The notes below the pieces were generated by a model, which was not told the origin of the DNA, did not search any database, and saw nothing but the letters and a program-made list of their open reading frames with translations. The position numbers and the translations under genes were made by a program. From assembly GCF_016545825.1 (NCBI RefSeq), contig NC_052614.1, positions 35,248,072 through 35,312,071 of the forward strand: a DNA stretch of 64,000 nt, in the 5' to 3' direction. The DNA is from Eucalyptus grandis. Taxonomy: Eukaryota > Streptophyta > Magnoliopsida > Myrtales > Myrtaceae. Below are positions 47,478 through 59,477 of this stretch, one piece after another (position 1 is the first letter of the stretch; each line of letters begins with the position of its first letter).

Positions 47478-50400
47478 AATCAGGTGACGCCCTCGTCGCG
47501 TCTTCGGCATGAAAGTCTTCGATCTCTTTCTTGAACTGCCAAAGACTCTCCTTGGGCTCCCAATTGGCTTCACTCTCCAGAAGACCCTTCCATCGGATCA
47601 AATACTCACGCTTGGCTGCACAATACCTCTTCCGTATGACTTGATCCGCCAATATTCTTTCGACTTCTCGATCATACGAGGTCTTTGACCCGAGTGGTGC
47701 CCGTTGTGACTCCCCTTGATCCGGGGCTTCCTCATCAACTTGGAAGGGTTTAAGCATACTTACATGGAAAGCGAATGCACCTTCAGCTTTGGTGGTAGCT
47801 CTAGCTTGTATGCGATCTTTCCAACTCGTTGTAGCACCCGAAATGGCCCCTCATAGTGACAAATCAACCCCCTGTGTACATCCTTGTATCGAAGAATCAC
47901 GTGCGGCTTGGCCAACACTTGGTCTCCAACTTGGAACTCCACATGCCATCGCTTCTTGTCCGCCCATTTCTTCATGCGTTTGGAGGCCTTGTGTAGACAC
48001 GCCCGTGCCAAGTCCATCTCTTCTTGCATGTTCTTGGCGAACTTGTACGTGGGCAGACTACTCCTCCGGTAACTCGAAGCAATTGTGCTCAGGGTGTTTG
48101 GTTGCTGCCTAGTTGCAACCTCGAACAGACTCTAGCCGGTCGACTCGCTCCGTTGCAAGTTGTAGGAGAACTGGGCTATGTTGATCAGCTTCGCCCAATT
48201 CACTAGCGTCGTGCTTACATAGTGTCGGATGTAGATCTCCAAGGGAGCATTGACTCACTCCGTCTGACCGTCGGTTTGGGGATGCAAGCTCGTTGACATA
48301 TTCAGCTCTGACTCCAGCAGCTTGAACAACTCGGACCAGAAACGTCCCGTGAAGTGAGGATCTCGATCACTCACGATCGTTTATGGCACTCCCCAGTACT
48401 TCACCACATGCTTCGTGAACAGTTTGGCTGCCTCCTTGGCTGGGCAATCCTTTGTCGCAGGTACAAAGGTTGCGTACTTTGAGAACTTGTCAACCACAAC
48501 CATTAGAGTCCGACACCCTTCGGACTTTGGCAAGTTGACGATGAAGTCCATGGAAATACTTTCCCATGGACGAGTTGGAATGGGAAGTGGCTCCAACAAG
48601 CCCGGCAACGACCGTTGTTCTAGCTTGTCTTTTTGGCATACTAGACAAGTCTTCACATACACTTCAATGTCGTCCCGCATTTGTGGCCAGTAGTACTGAT
48701 CTTCGACGAGGGTTAATGTGCGGTGGATCCTCGGATGACCCGCCCACTTCGAGTCGTGGCACTCGCGCAAGATCTCCTTCCTCAGCTTCTCATAGAAGGG
48801 CACGTACAGCCGCCTTCCCTTGGTGTAGAGGAGCTCGTCCTCACACCAAAATTGTCGAGTTTTACCTTCCTTGGCATACCCGATGAGGGCTTGAGCTCTT
48901 GGGTCATGTGCCAACCCCTCTTTGATGCGGTCGACCTAAGGACAACTCGGTCGACTCATTGTGTGGCTCATCAGCTTCGTCTTTTGGCTCAACGCATCTG
49001 CCACGAAATTGGCCTTCCTCAGCTTGTACTCCAACGCGTAGTCAAATTCCGTTAGGAAATCCTGCCATCGAGCTTGCTTCGGACTCAGCTTCTTTTGGGT
49101 CTGAAAGTAGCTCGTGGTCACGTTGTCCGTCCTTACGACGAACTTCGATTCCAAGATGTAGTGTCTTCACGTCCGAAGACAGTGTACCACCGCGGTCATC
49201 TCCTTCTCCTGGATGGTGTATCGACGCTCGGTGTCGTTTAGCTTTCGGGACTCGAACACCATCGAATGTCCATCTTGCATAAGAACGCCACTGATAGCAT
49301 AATCCAATGCGTCCGTCTCTACCTCATAGGGTTTGGTGTGGTCGGGCAATGCCAACATCGGCTCCTCGGTCATGGCTCACTTCAATTAGTTGAAAGCCCT
49401 TTGACATCGATCTGTCCACTCCCACGCCTTTTCCTTCTTCAGCAGGTCCATGAGTGGCACGGTGATGCTCGAGTAGCTCCGGATGAACCGTCGGTAGTAG
49501 TTGGTGAGGCCTAGGAATGACCTCAACGCTGGCACCTTCATCGGCGGTTCCCATTTGATGATCGATTGAATCTTCAACTTGTCCATCCACACATGTCCAC
49601 CCCCGACAATGTGTCCCAAGAACGAAACTTCCTCTTGGGCAAAAGCACACTTCTTGCGCTTAACATGCAGCTCGTTCTCGCGCAAGGTTTGTAAGACTTG
49701 CCTTATATGTTCGACATTCTCTTCCAACATTTGACTATATATCACAATATTGTCTAGGTAAACCACTACAAACCTATCTAGGAAAGGGTGGAGTACCTTG
49801 TTCATCATTGTGCAGAAAGTAGCCGGAACATTGGTTAAGTTGAACGGCATTACGAGGAACTCGTAGGATCCATACCGTGTCACGCGGGCTGTCTTTGGCT
49901 CGTCCCCTTTAACGATTCGAACTTGATAGTAGCCCGATCGGAGATCCAGCTTGGTAAACCACTGAGCTCCACTAAGTTGATCGAAGAGATCCGCGATGAG
50001 CGGGATTGGGTACTTGGTCTTCACAGTTAGCTTGTTCAGTGCCCGGTAGTCGATGCACATCCGTAGTGACCCATCTGAAATAGGACCAGTGCATTGAACG
50101 GGGCTTTTGACGGCCGTATGTAGCCCGCGTCAAGCAGCTCCTTGAGTTGCCTCCTCAACTTTTCCAATTCGAGCGGCGCCATACAGTAGGGCGCCATGGT
50201 AGGCAGTTGAGCATCAGGCACTAGCTCGATCTGGTGATCCACCTCTCTTGGGTGGCAGCTTCTTCAGCAGATTTGAAGGCATAACATCCTTGAACAAGTC
50301 GAGGACTTGGGTTGCTTCCGTCAGGACTTCCTTCCCTTCACCTCTATCATCCTCGATCTTCAAGGCCACCAAGAAGGTCACTTCACCCTTCCTTGCTCCT

Positions 50401-50672
50401 TTGGTGAGTCGCATGGCTGAGATCATCCTTCAATCACGGTTCGACTCTCGATGGACCAGAATCACACATTGATAATTCTTGTCCAACACACATATACACT
50501 CGGCAAATGGTATAACTACAACATGAATCTCATCTAGGAATTTTATTCTAATGATAATATCATAGTCATCAAGGGGAATTACCTCTAGGGTCTCCTTGCC
50601 CTTCCATTGCCCAAGTTCCAGCTCCACGTCCTTTGTGATGCCAATCGCAGGGACGTCCTTGGAGTTCATCAT
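47476..50672 (-). pseudogene. Chromovirus pol remnant: protease C-part, RT, RNase H, integrase, chromodomain
   Basis: Minus-strand blocks: protease C-terminal part (50672-50430). RT (50242-49386) with MCIDYRALNKLTVK, WFTKLDLRSGYYQVRI, and YLDNIVIYS in place of the YLDDI(V)IYS active box, so a catalytic Asp is Asn. RNase H (49373-48936). Integrase (48914-47760) with the HHCC zinc domain (HPRIHRTL..CLVCQKDK), SMDFIVNLP and the SDRDPHFT core block near 48360. Chromodomain (47757-47476) with EYLIRWKGLLESEANWEP. Frame breaks lie at 50430-50242, 49380, 49155-49167, 48915-48936, 48375 and 48120. The chromodomain would guide integration to specific chromatin in an active element. Confidence 0.88.
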
Positions 50673-50699
50673 CTTGAGCCAACTAGCTCCCTTCTCAAC

Positions 50700-51964
50700 T
50701 CATATGTTAAGCTTCTTCACGGCCTCCTCCGATATGAAGATGTCGAAAGCTCCAGTGTCCACGAGCGCACTCATCGTGGTCTTCTCGATCTTCAGGTCCA
50801 CGAACATCAAGCCTTTAGGCTCCTTCACTTTCTTGAACTTGATCATGCTAATGAGTCGCAACGATCCCAATTGCGCTTCCTCCCTAGGCTTATCCTTTTT
50901 GCAAAGAGCGGCCAACTTGGCCTTATTTAGGCAATCCCGCGCCATGTGCGGACTGTCGCAAAAGAAACAGTTATACAAGTGTACTTTCCTTTGCCCTCCT
51001 CCATTTGGCCCCGCATGAGCCCGATGAGGATGAGGACCATTCGGCAGTGGTCTACCTCCGGTTGGGTAGTTATATCTCCCTCGATCCCCCCCACCATTGC
51101 CTTTGTCCCCTGGACGAGTGTCCGGTCAGGATGTGGAAGGCGACGCCTTGTATTCCATAAGCGATTCAGCTATGGTCATCGCCATCGTGAGATCTCCCAC
51201 ATTGAACCGCTTCAGCTCCTGCTTGGTCCATGGCTTGAGACCACTCATGAACTGATGGTACGCCTCAACTTCATTCATTGAAGGGATTTGGAGTAGCAAC
51301 TCCAAAAATCGCTTGATGTAGTCGCGTATACCACCTTTTTGCTCGAGACGCTTCAGCTTGTCACGAGCTTCCTCCTCCGCATATGCGGGGAAGTAGTTCC
51401 GTCAGAACTCCTTGACAAAACCACCCTAGGTCGTGATAGGATTCCCACACCTATCATCCGATCGACGAAGCCACCACCACAGCAATGCATTATCAGCTAA
51501 ATCATCGAAGTACTGTTTACCCGTGTTTGGTTGTCGTTGATTCCCATGGCCTGGAAGTACCACTCCATGTACCACAGAAAGTTGTCCATGTCCTTGACCA
51601 CCCGCGAGCCCCAGAATTCCTTCGTCTTTACCGTGTCCACTCGTGGACCTTGCACCGTGATCACTCCGTTCATGCGTGTAGCTTGTGCTTCGGTGAGCTT
51701 ACCCGTAAGCTCCATTATCTCCGCGCGCATGGCCGCCATCGTGGCCTCCAAGGGTTCGTACCGTTGTACGAGTTCCTCTTATAGGGTCTCCAACAACTCG
51801 TGGCGGAGTTCTCCCATGCCAGTCTTGAGCTCTTGCACATCCGCAACCAACTCCTCTCTTCCGGCGTCAACTCCGTCCATGGTCTGGGTCAGGTCATCGA
51901 CTAATCCTTGGACATCGGAGATGAACAACTCTAGTTTCGCCATCCGTTGTGCAAGATCCCCCAT
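50700..51964 (-). pseudogene. Chromovirus gag and protease start, remnant
   Basis: The frame starts at 51964 (MGDLAQRMAKLELFISD) with a coiled-coil-like N-terminus. A stop follows at 51779, then the conserved gag core (KEFWGSRVVKDMDNFLWYME) ending at 51497. The interrupted middle has GGIRDYIKRFLELL and FMSGLKPW. The zinc knuckle is CFFCDSPHMARDC (50978-50930), and the protease site reads ALVDTGAFDIFIS. Confidence 0.85.
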
Positions 51965-51969
51965 TTGAG

Positions 51970-52170
51970 ATTTGTCCTCAAATTTGAGAAATCTTCATCC
52001 TCCAAGTAAGGAGAAATGTCTCCCACATGCTGAAACTCCGAACTCTTTAGGAAGATCAATCTTATATGCATTGTCACTGATTCGCCCAATAACTTTAAAT
52101 AGGCCTTCAACTCTAGGCATGATCAATCTTTTGACAAGATGGAAACCTCTCCTACCTCAAGTCTAAGAAT
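51970..52170 (-). pseudogene. Integrase C-terminus of a second Ty3 element, directly upstream of gag
   Basis: On the minus strand one frame reads MPRVEGLFKVIGRISDNAYK then IDLPKEFGVS. After a one-base shift it reads VGDISPYLEDEDFSNLRTN, the usual end of Ty3/gypsy integrase. It is followed within six bases by the gag start of the chromovirus, with no LTR or primer site between. It must come from a different element or a rearranged copy, because pol ends normally lie at the other end of the element. Confidence 0.8.
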
Positions 52171-52183
52171 AGGATATAGTATT

Positions 52184-52470
52184 TAAGAAATAGTATTTGT
52201 GAGGACGGTTTCGATGGGTTAATATAAGAGTAGGATAGAATATAGTGTATGGAGATGGATATCGAAGGATGAATTACGGAATAAATTATATATTACGATC
52301 CCACTAAGGTCTTAAGGATACGCTACCAACCGAAGATGAAGATCGGGATAAACAAAGTTTGCCAACAAGGCTTAAAAGACGAACCACCCACCAAGGATGA
52401 AGGACCTCAGGATAGGAGAAGCTCAACATCAAGGCCTAAAGGAAAATCCATCAACTGAGGATAAAAGGGC
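52184..52470 (-). repeat. LTR-like segment related to the 3' part of the chromovirus LTR
   Basis: TTTGTGAGGACGGTTTCGAT through AAAGGAAAATCCATCAACTG aligns with 46761-47035 in the same orientation at roughly 80 per cent by eye. Beyond 52470 the two diverge, though both have a TATA-like element at a comparable distance (TATAAATAGAGG on the minus strand near 52630). The expected outer end TGTCACG is absent. Confidence 0.6.
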
Positions 52471-53522
52471 TTTTTGGCTCACCACTGAGGAGTAATCCAC
52501 TCTTCAAGGATAAAGAAACCGAAATAAGAGTTATCTACTATCTAAACATGTTCATTCACGTAGAGAAAAATCCCAAGTAATTTCATTCATCAAAATCTAG
52601 TCCGGTTGCAATTAAGAGGCTTCCTCTATTTATAGGAGAAATAAAACTTAGGAAATAGAAAAGTAATAAATAGACATGAGAACTATCTTAACATTAAAGA
52701 CCTAGGAGCTTAGAACTTTGACTCTTGAAACTTACATAACATTAACGACTCCTAGGAAAATAGAGATGTATTTAATGACTTGGGAACCTACATTCTTGAT
52801 TCTTTAGTCTTGCAAAATTCATGCTCCCACCTTGACAAAAAGATAAATATCCCAAAACTTTGTAAAATGACCATAGAAGTTGTTCATAATGGCCTCCCAT
52901 TGATATGCTGGAGATAAACTTCAAGATCAGCAACTAATAAAGTGTATAAAAAAATCAACGACTAATATATCATACTGAGAAGTAACTCATTAATTGTCAA
53001 TATTGATAATTTCAGTAACTCATTAATTGTCGACACCGATAACTTCGGTAAGAATGATTCGGTACCACTTTAGTTGGAAATTTCAGTCTTAATCCATTGA
53101 AGCATGTTATGTCCAGATTCTATCTTGGCTTGAATGAATAATGATGGTGCTGAGTACGCTAATGGAGTTAAGTCGATTGCACCCGCATCACCACATGCTT
53201 CTAAACTGAGCAAATGCAAAATTCTCGTACTTTGTGATTTGAAATGTCCGACTGTGCATGTATATGAAGAAAACAAATGGATGTCCATGGAGGCAATCTC
53301 ACTTGGCCTCCGTCGCCAAGGTTATGTAATACATCAGTGATTCATTGTTGACCCTTTTCTAATAGTCTAACTTTTCAGAAAAGAATGGTTTGTCTAGCAT
53401 AGGTACTCGCTCGATTTCATCTTGTTCATTGTTCCTGATATTTTATTTATTTTCTTGCTTGTTTACGTCCACATCCTATTACACAACATAATTGCGTCAT
53501 GCTAATTTCAGGTTGGATGAGA
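52471..53522. other. Possible remainder of the right LTR, then unassigned DNA
   Basis: 52471-52870 may be the divergent U3 part of an LTR. At 53050-53340 overlapping open frames of 68 and about 80 codons occur on both strands, with no recognised homology. Confidence 0.35.
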
Positions 53523-53532
53523 CATTACCGAG
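53523..53532. repeat. Left target duplication of MULE-like copy 2
   Basis: CATTACCGAG, repeated exactly at 54777-54786. Confidence 0.85.
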
Positions 53533-54776
53533 GGCAAAAGAACGCTTCAAGTGCCATAACTTTGGCCAAAGGGACACTTAAGTGTCATAACTTACGAAAG
53601 GTACACTTAAGTGCCGTATTTGAAAAAAAACTGATCACCTGAGTGCCACTCCGGCCAAAGTCCAGCTAAAATGCCGACGTGGCATTTTTCTGGTGAAGCA
53701 CGCCCAAAACGACGCCGTTTTGCACGCTGACGTGGCCAAATAATGCAAAAACGGCGTCGTTTTAGGCCGACGTGGTAAAAATAATAATTAATTAAATTAA
53801 ATTAAATTTAAAATTAAATTTAGTTAAATTATTAAATAATAATAATTTTAAAATTAAATTTAGTTAAAATATTAAAAAATAATTAAAAAATTAAAAAAAA
53901 AAAAAAAAAAAAAGGGAATGGGGGAGGCGGCCGAGGGATCAGCCCCGGCCGCCGTCGCCATGGCCCCGCCACCGCTTAGGGAAGGGTCGGCAATAGCGAG
54001 GGAGGGTCGGCCGGGGGTCGCGGGCCCCGGCCATGGGCCGGCGACCCGGCCGATTGGCGGCGAGGGCTTGCGAGCCCTCACCCCCGAGATCCAATGGTGA
54101 GGGCTCACGGCCCTCGCCGGGCCGGCGACCTCGGTGACCAACGGTGAGGGCTTGCGGCCCTCGCCTAGATCCAGCCGGCGAGGGCTCGCGAGCCCTCGCC
54201 ACCGGTTAGCCGGGTCGCTAGCCCCGGCCGTGGCTCGGTGACCCCGACCGACCCTCCCTCGCCGTTCCGCCCCCTTCGGGCAAAGTGGCGGGGCGGCAAA
54301 GAAGAGCGGCCGAGGATCAATCCTCGCCCGCCTCCCCTTGTTCCCCCTTTTTTTTTTTTAAAGTATATTAAATTTTAATTATTATTTTTAATATTTTAAC
54401 TAAATTTAATTTTAAAATTATTATTTTTTAATATTTTAACTAAATTTAATTTTAAAATTATTATTTTTTAATATTTTAACTAAATTTAATTTTAAATTTA
54501 ATTAATTAATTAATTAATTAATTATTTTTCTTACTGAGTCAGCCCAAAACGATGTCGTTTTTGCATTATTTTGCTATGTCAGTGTGCAAAACGGCGTCGT
54601 TTTGGGTGCGCTTCGCTGGAAAAATGCCACGTCGGCATTTTGGCCGGATTTTGGCCAGATTGGCACTCAAATGATCCATTTTACTTTGACTTTGGCACTT
54701 AAGTGTACCTTTCGTAAGCTATGGCACTTAAGTGTCCCTTTGGCCAAAGTTATGGCACTTGAGGGGTCCGCACATC
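53533..54776. mobile_element. MULE-like long-TIR element, copy 2, with perfect 10-bp target duplication
   Basis: The direct repeat CATTACCGAG at 53523-53532 and 54777-54786 flanks 1244 bp whose arms are inverted repeats of about 240 bases. From the left the arm shows CAAGTGCCATAACTTTGGCC, GGGACACTTAAGTGTCATAA, ATGCCGACGTGGCATTTTT and CAAAACGACGCCGTTTTG; from the right the same blocks appear as complements. AT-rich TTTAATTTAAT stems then enclose a very GC-rich core (53920-54340) of GAGGGCTYGCGRGCCCTCGCC reiterations. No transposase. A 9-11 bp duplication is the Mutator-superfamily signature. The outermost about 14 bases of the two ends do not match well. Confidence 0.82.
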
Positions 54777-54786
54777 CATTACCGAG

Positions 54787-55596
54787 CAACAACTTAGACT
54801 TAGGCAACATGAGATAAGAGGGGGCATATGCAGCGTCCGACATCCCCGTCCTAGCTAGCTCTAAGACTACTGTAAACAACAATATTATCCACTGTAATCA
54901 TGTATCGCTCAGGTCTGCATGACTTTAGAATACATTCTGATAGTGTGAGATTGCACAAGACTTCACCATTAGTGTAAGAGATAATAGAAGCGATCGGATA
55001 CATATCTGACATCCAACATCCGGCCTAGGTTTTGACACCACTAAAGGTAGCCCTGCGTGGGTTCGCCACCGACATAATATCGTCCGCTATAGTCGCAGCT
55101 CATCAACGCTTATACGACCTTAAAACTCATCTTGCTAGTTTGAGGCTAAGCCAGACTAATCTGTCAGACCAATTGCCCGGACTTAAAGACTAGGATCAGA
55201 GACATATTTTGACGTCCAACAATGCAGATTTTCTGATCAACTAGGAAATTATCTTGGCAATATGAAGGTCAAGAGCAAGAAATATGGCCCATTTTTTTTA
55301 AGGGAACTGAGTGTTAGGACCTAAATCAATATAAGTTGAGGTGCGGAACTTTAAATGTTTAGTGACCAAGGACTAAATTGCAAAATCCCTTAAATCATAA
55401 GAATTTAGTGTGGTTTTCGTTGCATTAAATTTATATTCCCTTCTACTGTCCCCGCTCGTAAAAAGTGTAAGCTCCGCTGCAGGTGCTAGTGCCAGGTTCA
55501 TGCCATTTTCTTCTAGTCCAAATAGTGGGAATTCCATCAATATAATTATATAGCATGGAGGAGTTCCAGGATTTTTTTAATGTTTTATTAAAGGGT
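54787..55596. other. Unassigned intergenic DNA
   Basis: No gene recognised. A minus-strand frame around 55425-55520 (GLEENGMNLALAPAAELTLF) is open but short and unnamed. Confidence 0.4.
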
Positions 55597-56380
55597 GTAT
55601 TTGTTTGAATAAAATAATTTTCCCTGAATTAAGTTTCCGAACAGTTATGCGTTTATCTTGCTAAAAATGATTAGTTAATAGAAAATAATTTACAATTAAA
55701 GAAAATATTTATCCTTAAAATTAGGAGAATGGATTTTCTAATATAACAAGGGGAAATCATTTTTCACTTAAAGCAATTTTTTTATCAAGAAATTTTCTTC
55801 CATTTCTTTTGTAGAAAATTTTGACATTTATGGAAAAATGTTTTTCAAAAAGCCATTTTCCAGGATAACAGCAATATTTCTTGGTATTTGACTGAAATCT
55901 AAAATTGAATTAAAAATAATTTCCAATTATTTGGAAAGGAAAATTTGCTTTTATTTTCCTAAAGAGATAGGCAATTTTAGTGTGATATTTATTTTTCACT
56001 TAAAGCTACATATGTTTGTGTATTAAATCAGGGTGTATTTATTTTACTTAAAACTTCTAATTAATGGAAAATGTTTTCGTGAAATTCAATATGGGGGAAA
56101 GTAAATAATTTTCTGGTGTTTATGGGCCGAAAACAAGTTTAAAAAAAATTAGTTTCATGGTATTTGATAATAAAGAATCCATTAGAGGTAGCTTCCATAA
56201 TTAAAAATCACAGAAAAATGACTTTATTAGGAAATCATTTTCCCCAATTTAAACTTATTATTTTCAGTCCATAGAAAATGCTTTTCGTTAATTGAGCAGT
56301 ATTTTGGTTGTCCAAATATTGAAAAACTGCGAAAAGAATTTCTCAATAATGGTTTTTCATCAAACGAACCGATCCTAAAA
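55597..56380. mobile_element. Second family D-like non-autonomous TIR element
   Basis: The left end AGGGTGTATTTGTTTGA and the complement of the right end (AGGATCGGTTCGTTTGATG) are imperfect inverted repeats. The inside carries repeated GAAAAT/ATTTTCC tracts in both orientations, like 43930-44895 but AT-richer. No target duplication found. Confidence 0.5.
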
Positions 56381-58080
56381 AGCAAAATTGTTCACCACTA
56401 TGTGTGGTGCTGGAGACCACAGACTAAGGACCCAAGCATATAAATGTTGGCGCTTGAGAGTGAAGCATCTCTATAAAATTTGATTGATCTATAACGTATC
56501 CGTACGATGGAGATGCCATAGGCAAAAATCCCTCTCTTTTTTGTTCCATGTAAGGAACAGCTCTTTAAAACAAGTATTGATGCAAAACTGGGGATGGAGG
56601 ATTAAGGAACCAGAAAAAGAGCACGAATCTTAATATCATAACACAGTAAAACAAATTTAAAGATGATTCCAATTTCAAAATTTTCCCCAAATTCCAGAAA
56701 TCCATTGTGAATTATAACCACGTAATATTAATTGAGTCACAAATCGTTTTTTACAAATAAACAAATAAGTCTCTACAATTTTAAATCATGATTTCTTCAA
56801 GATATGGGGTTGAGGTGGCGTGATCATATATCATATAATTTGTTCCCTCTCACGATGTGGGCTCTCTTTATTTTGGTATTTATTTATTTTTATAACCCAG
56901 GATTTTGATTGTAAGTGGTCGGCTACATGGAGGGGAACTAGTATAACAACTTACCTCAGTAGCCCCCCCATACCGTCTACAAAATACACTCAACTATCAG
57001 AGTATTCCTTGAATTTTCCAGCAAACCTGACTTTCCGTGGGATTAATATTAGTAAAAATCCCAAATCAATACCCTCAACTAAAATCTACACTTCATCAAT
57101 ACTTCATCTCATATCTCGTTAAAATGCATATGTGTAATGTGGAGAATAATAAATCTGACGTGAAAAATCCACGTGTTGACACATATATAGCGCAATATAA
57201 TATTAAATAGAATACTAATGGAGGATAGATTTGAGTTAGAGGAACCGATTAATGATTTGTAGTGAGATGACAATTAATTTGTGAAAGATCTATTATGATG
57301 TATTATTAGTGTATCAAATTGAAGTTTTTAATGGTTTAATTTTTTCTGTAAAGCAAATAGAGCCTAAAAAGATTTGGGTAATTTTTTTTTTTTTGGTAAA
57401 ATGTAAGAAGCTATAAATGAGTACTTAAGATTTTTACAAATTTAGGATATTGCGATTTATCCTTTCTATTTGACGAATATTTATCGTTAGATCAAATGGG
57501 TACGTGAATGATCATCATTGAATAAATTATTTTACTTTAAGACAAGCGAGGGTTGAGGAAGGAAATTTGCGTGGGATGTTATATAGAGGGGGGAGACCAC
57601 AAACCCAGAAAAATAACCGAAAACTAACAAAGGGTGGCCTAGGGGTAATAAATAATGCATTAGTGGCCGAATTTGTCTCTCTTTGAAGTTTGAGCCGACC
57701 TTCCTGACCTTCCTAACGGGGAAGCCACGGATAGCTTTCTCCTTTTGACGCCTTTGCGGGTTCTTTTCATCGCCAAAATAGAAAATGTTAAGAGTTGTCC
57801 ATCTGTAGCAAGTGGACCTCTTTTGTTTAGTGTGCATCGACAATGTGTCCTTTATTCACGAACCCTAGGCTAGATCTAGGTTCTTAGAAATTAGTATGGG
57901 AAGCCAGAGCTTGTTCCTGGGACCACTATGAATGTGCCTTGATTCCTAGAAGTTTAGCTCAGCCACCCAATGATGGACCTAGGTCCCCTAAGACTAGTTC
58001 ATGATCTCAAGGACCGAGCTAGCATCTCGGATGATAGGGCTCAACCTCATGCACCAAAGCCAGATGCCGGACACTCGAAC
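56381..58080. other. Unassigned AT-rich intergenic DNA
   Basis: No recognised gene. Between 57532 and 57843 the minus strand is open for 103 codons, with a basic KNPQRRQKEKAIRG stretch, but it has no family I can name and no splice support. Confidence 0.4.
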
Positions 58081-59111
58081 TTAGGGGTGAACATTGGTCT
58101 AGGGTTGACCTTGGACCGATCCTAGACCGGCCTAACCCTATCGGTTATGGTCAGGTTCTCAAGGAGACTGGGTTGATCCTTGGTCATAGAATTCCTATAC
58201 CAGCATTGTGTGGGTCAGTTCTCGGTTCTAAGAGTTTCGGGTCAGTCCAACCCGGATTAACTCGGACTATATATATATAATATTATTTATAATTTTTTTA
58301 TATAGAGAAAACATTAAAATAAATTGGGTCAACAACAATTAAACAACTCTCTGGTGAGGAGTTCAAGTAATTTTACATTATTCTTTAATAATTTAGGTTT
58401 TTAATATCCTTTACGGTGTCAATAGTCATAATTTATGAAGAAGGAAAGTGTTTTTGTGAGGAGTCTTCACGGCGTCCAAAAATGCACCTTATGGCATCCT
58501 CCTCTAGTATTCGTTCTCTTCTATCTTATTTGTCATCTTAGTTTTCAATTTGCTAAAATCGAAAAAAATAACTCCTCCACTCACCACTCAACACTCGTCT
58601 TGCTCGCTTTGGGTCACTTGTGCCACTCGTCGCTCGATGCTCGCTTGGCTTGTTGTTCCTTGCTCGGCATTCAATGCTCATTCTGTTCGACGCTCGCCCC
58701 ATTTGACCCTCACCACTTGCCTTTCTTAGCTGACCTTGTTCATCATCGAACCCATTGAGTCGGTACAGTCTTCGGTTGCCCTTTCAAGGAGTATAAAAAA
58801 TGAAATAAAAAAAATATTGGTTAGTCTTGGGTTGATCTTAAAACCGAACCGAACTTATTGGGTTAGTATGGTTCTCAATCGTTTTTTTTTTTTTTTAAGG
58901 AATACACAAAATGAAATAAAAAATTATCAGTTAGTCCTAAGTTGACCCTTGAACTGGACCGAACCCATTGGGTCGGTCCGGTCCTCAATTCTAAGCTCAA
59001 TAAGGTCGGTCTTCGGTCTCAAAAATTGAGAACCAACGCTGTATGGATTGGTCAAGCGTTGGTCTTAGGATTAGAGGGTGGACTAGTCTAACCTGAACCA
59101 TGCTCATCCCT
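58081..59111. mobile_element. hAT-like non-autonomous element with perfect 8-bp target duplication, upstream of HKT
   Basis: The direct repeat ACTCGAAC at 58073-58080 and 59112-59119 flanks 1031 bp. The left end TTAGGGGTGAACATTGG and the complement of the right end (AGGGATGAGCATGGTT) form the TAGGGGTGAGCATGG-type terminus common in plant hATs. Subterminal GGTCGGTC/GACCGAACC repeats are inverted between the two sides. No transposase frame. Its right end lies about 290 bases before the TATA box of the HKT gene, so it may contribute regulatory sequence. Confidence 0.8.
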
Positions 59112-59401
59112 ACTCGAACTAGAGACATAGGGTTGTACTAGAGATGTCTTCTTCAATGTGTGTTTGATAATTTTTTTGTAATAGATATAAGAAAATTACT
59201 TTCATAGTATTCGCAATATACAAACTACACATAGAAAATTTCTTGAAAATTAAATTAAAAAATATATATATTTCCAGCAAATCACATGAAACAAATTCAA
59301 AAAGATTCGGGTAATGCTGCATATGTATACTCAAGGTTTTTGTAAAAAATTGGTTTATTGACTACCCATAATTTCCGTTCATACACCGGGTGACTGTCTC
59401 C

Positions 59402-59409
59402 TTTATATG
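59402..59409 (+). promoter_or_regulatory. TATA box of the HKT gene
   Basis: TTTATATG lies 69 bases before the start codon, followed by a C-rich stretch with CACC/CCACA, giving a short leader of about 40 bases. Confidence 0.5.
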
Positions 59410-59477
59410 CACCTCCACCACCCCCACATTCACGCAGCAAGAATAATTTCGTTCCTGTTCCACAATAAGTAAAAGCG

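Larger units (their letters stand above)
46741..51964 (-). mobile_element. Ty3/gypsy chromovirus, broken, with 3' LTR but abnormal 5' end
   Basis: On the minus strand the order is gag, zinc knuckle, protease, reverse transcriptase, RNase H, integrase, chromodomain, polypurine tract, 3' LTR. This is the Ty3/gypsy order, and the C-terminal chromodomain marks a chromovirus (Tekay/Del-like by the gag FWGSRVVKDMDNFLWYMEWYF block). Stops and frameshifts occur throughout, and the RT catalytic box is altered. No primer binding site or matching 5' LTR abuts gag at the right. Confidence 0.9.

Noticed and set aside
46741..52870. The 46745-47030 and 52184-52470 similarity as a normal LTR pair of one chromovirus
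   Set aside because: Only about 290 bases align, the right copy lacks the TGTCACG end and an adjacent primer site, and an integrase tail separates it from gag. A chimeric origin fits better.
53070..53340. Putative small gene with open frames on both strands
   Set aside because: Both strands are open for 68-80 codons and neither gives a known motif; reported only as unassigned DNA.
53872..54202. Open frames in the GC-rich core of MULE-like copy 2
   Set aside because: Same reason: they are made from short palindromic GC repeats, and opposite frames are equally open.
57532..57843. 103-codon minus-strand frame upstream of HKT
   Set aside because: No homology recognised, basic composition only, no start or splice context.
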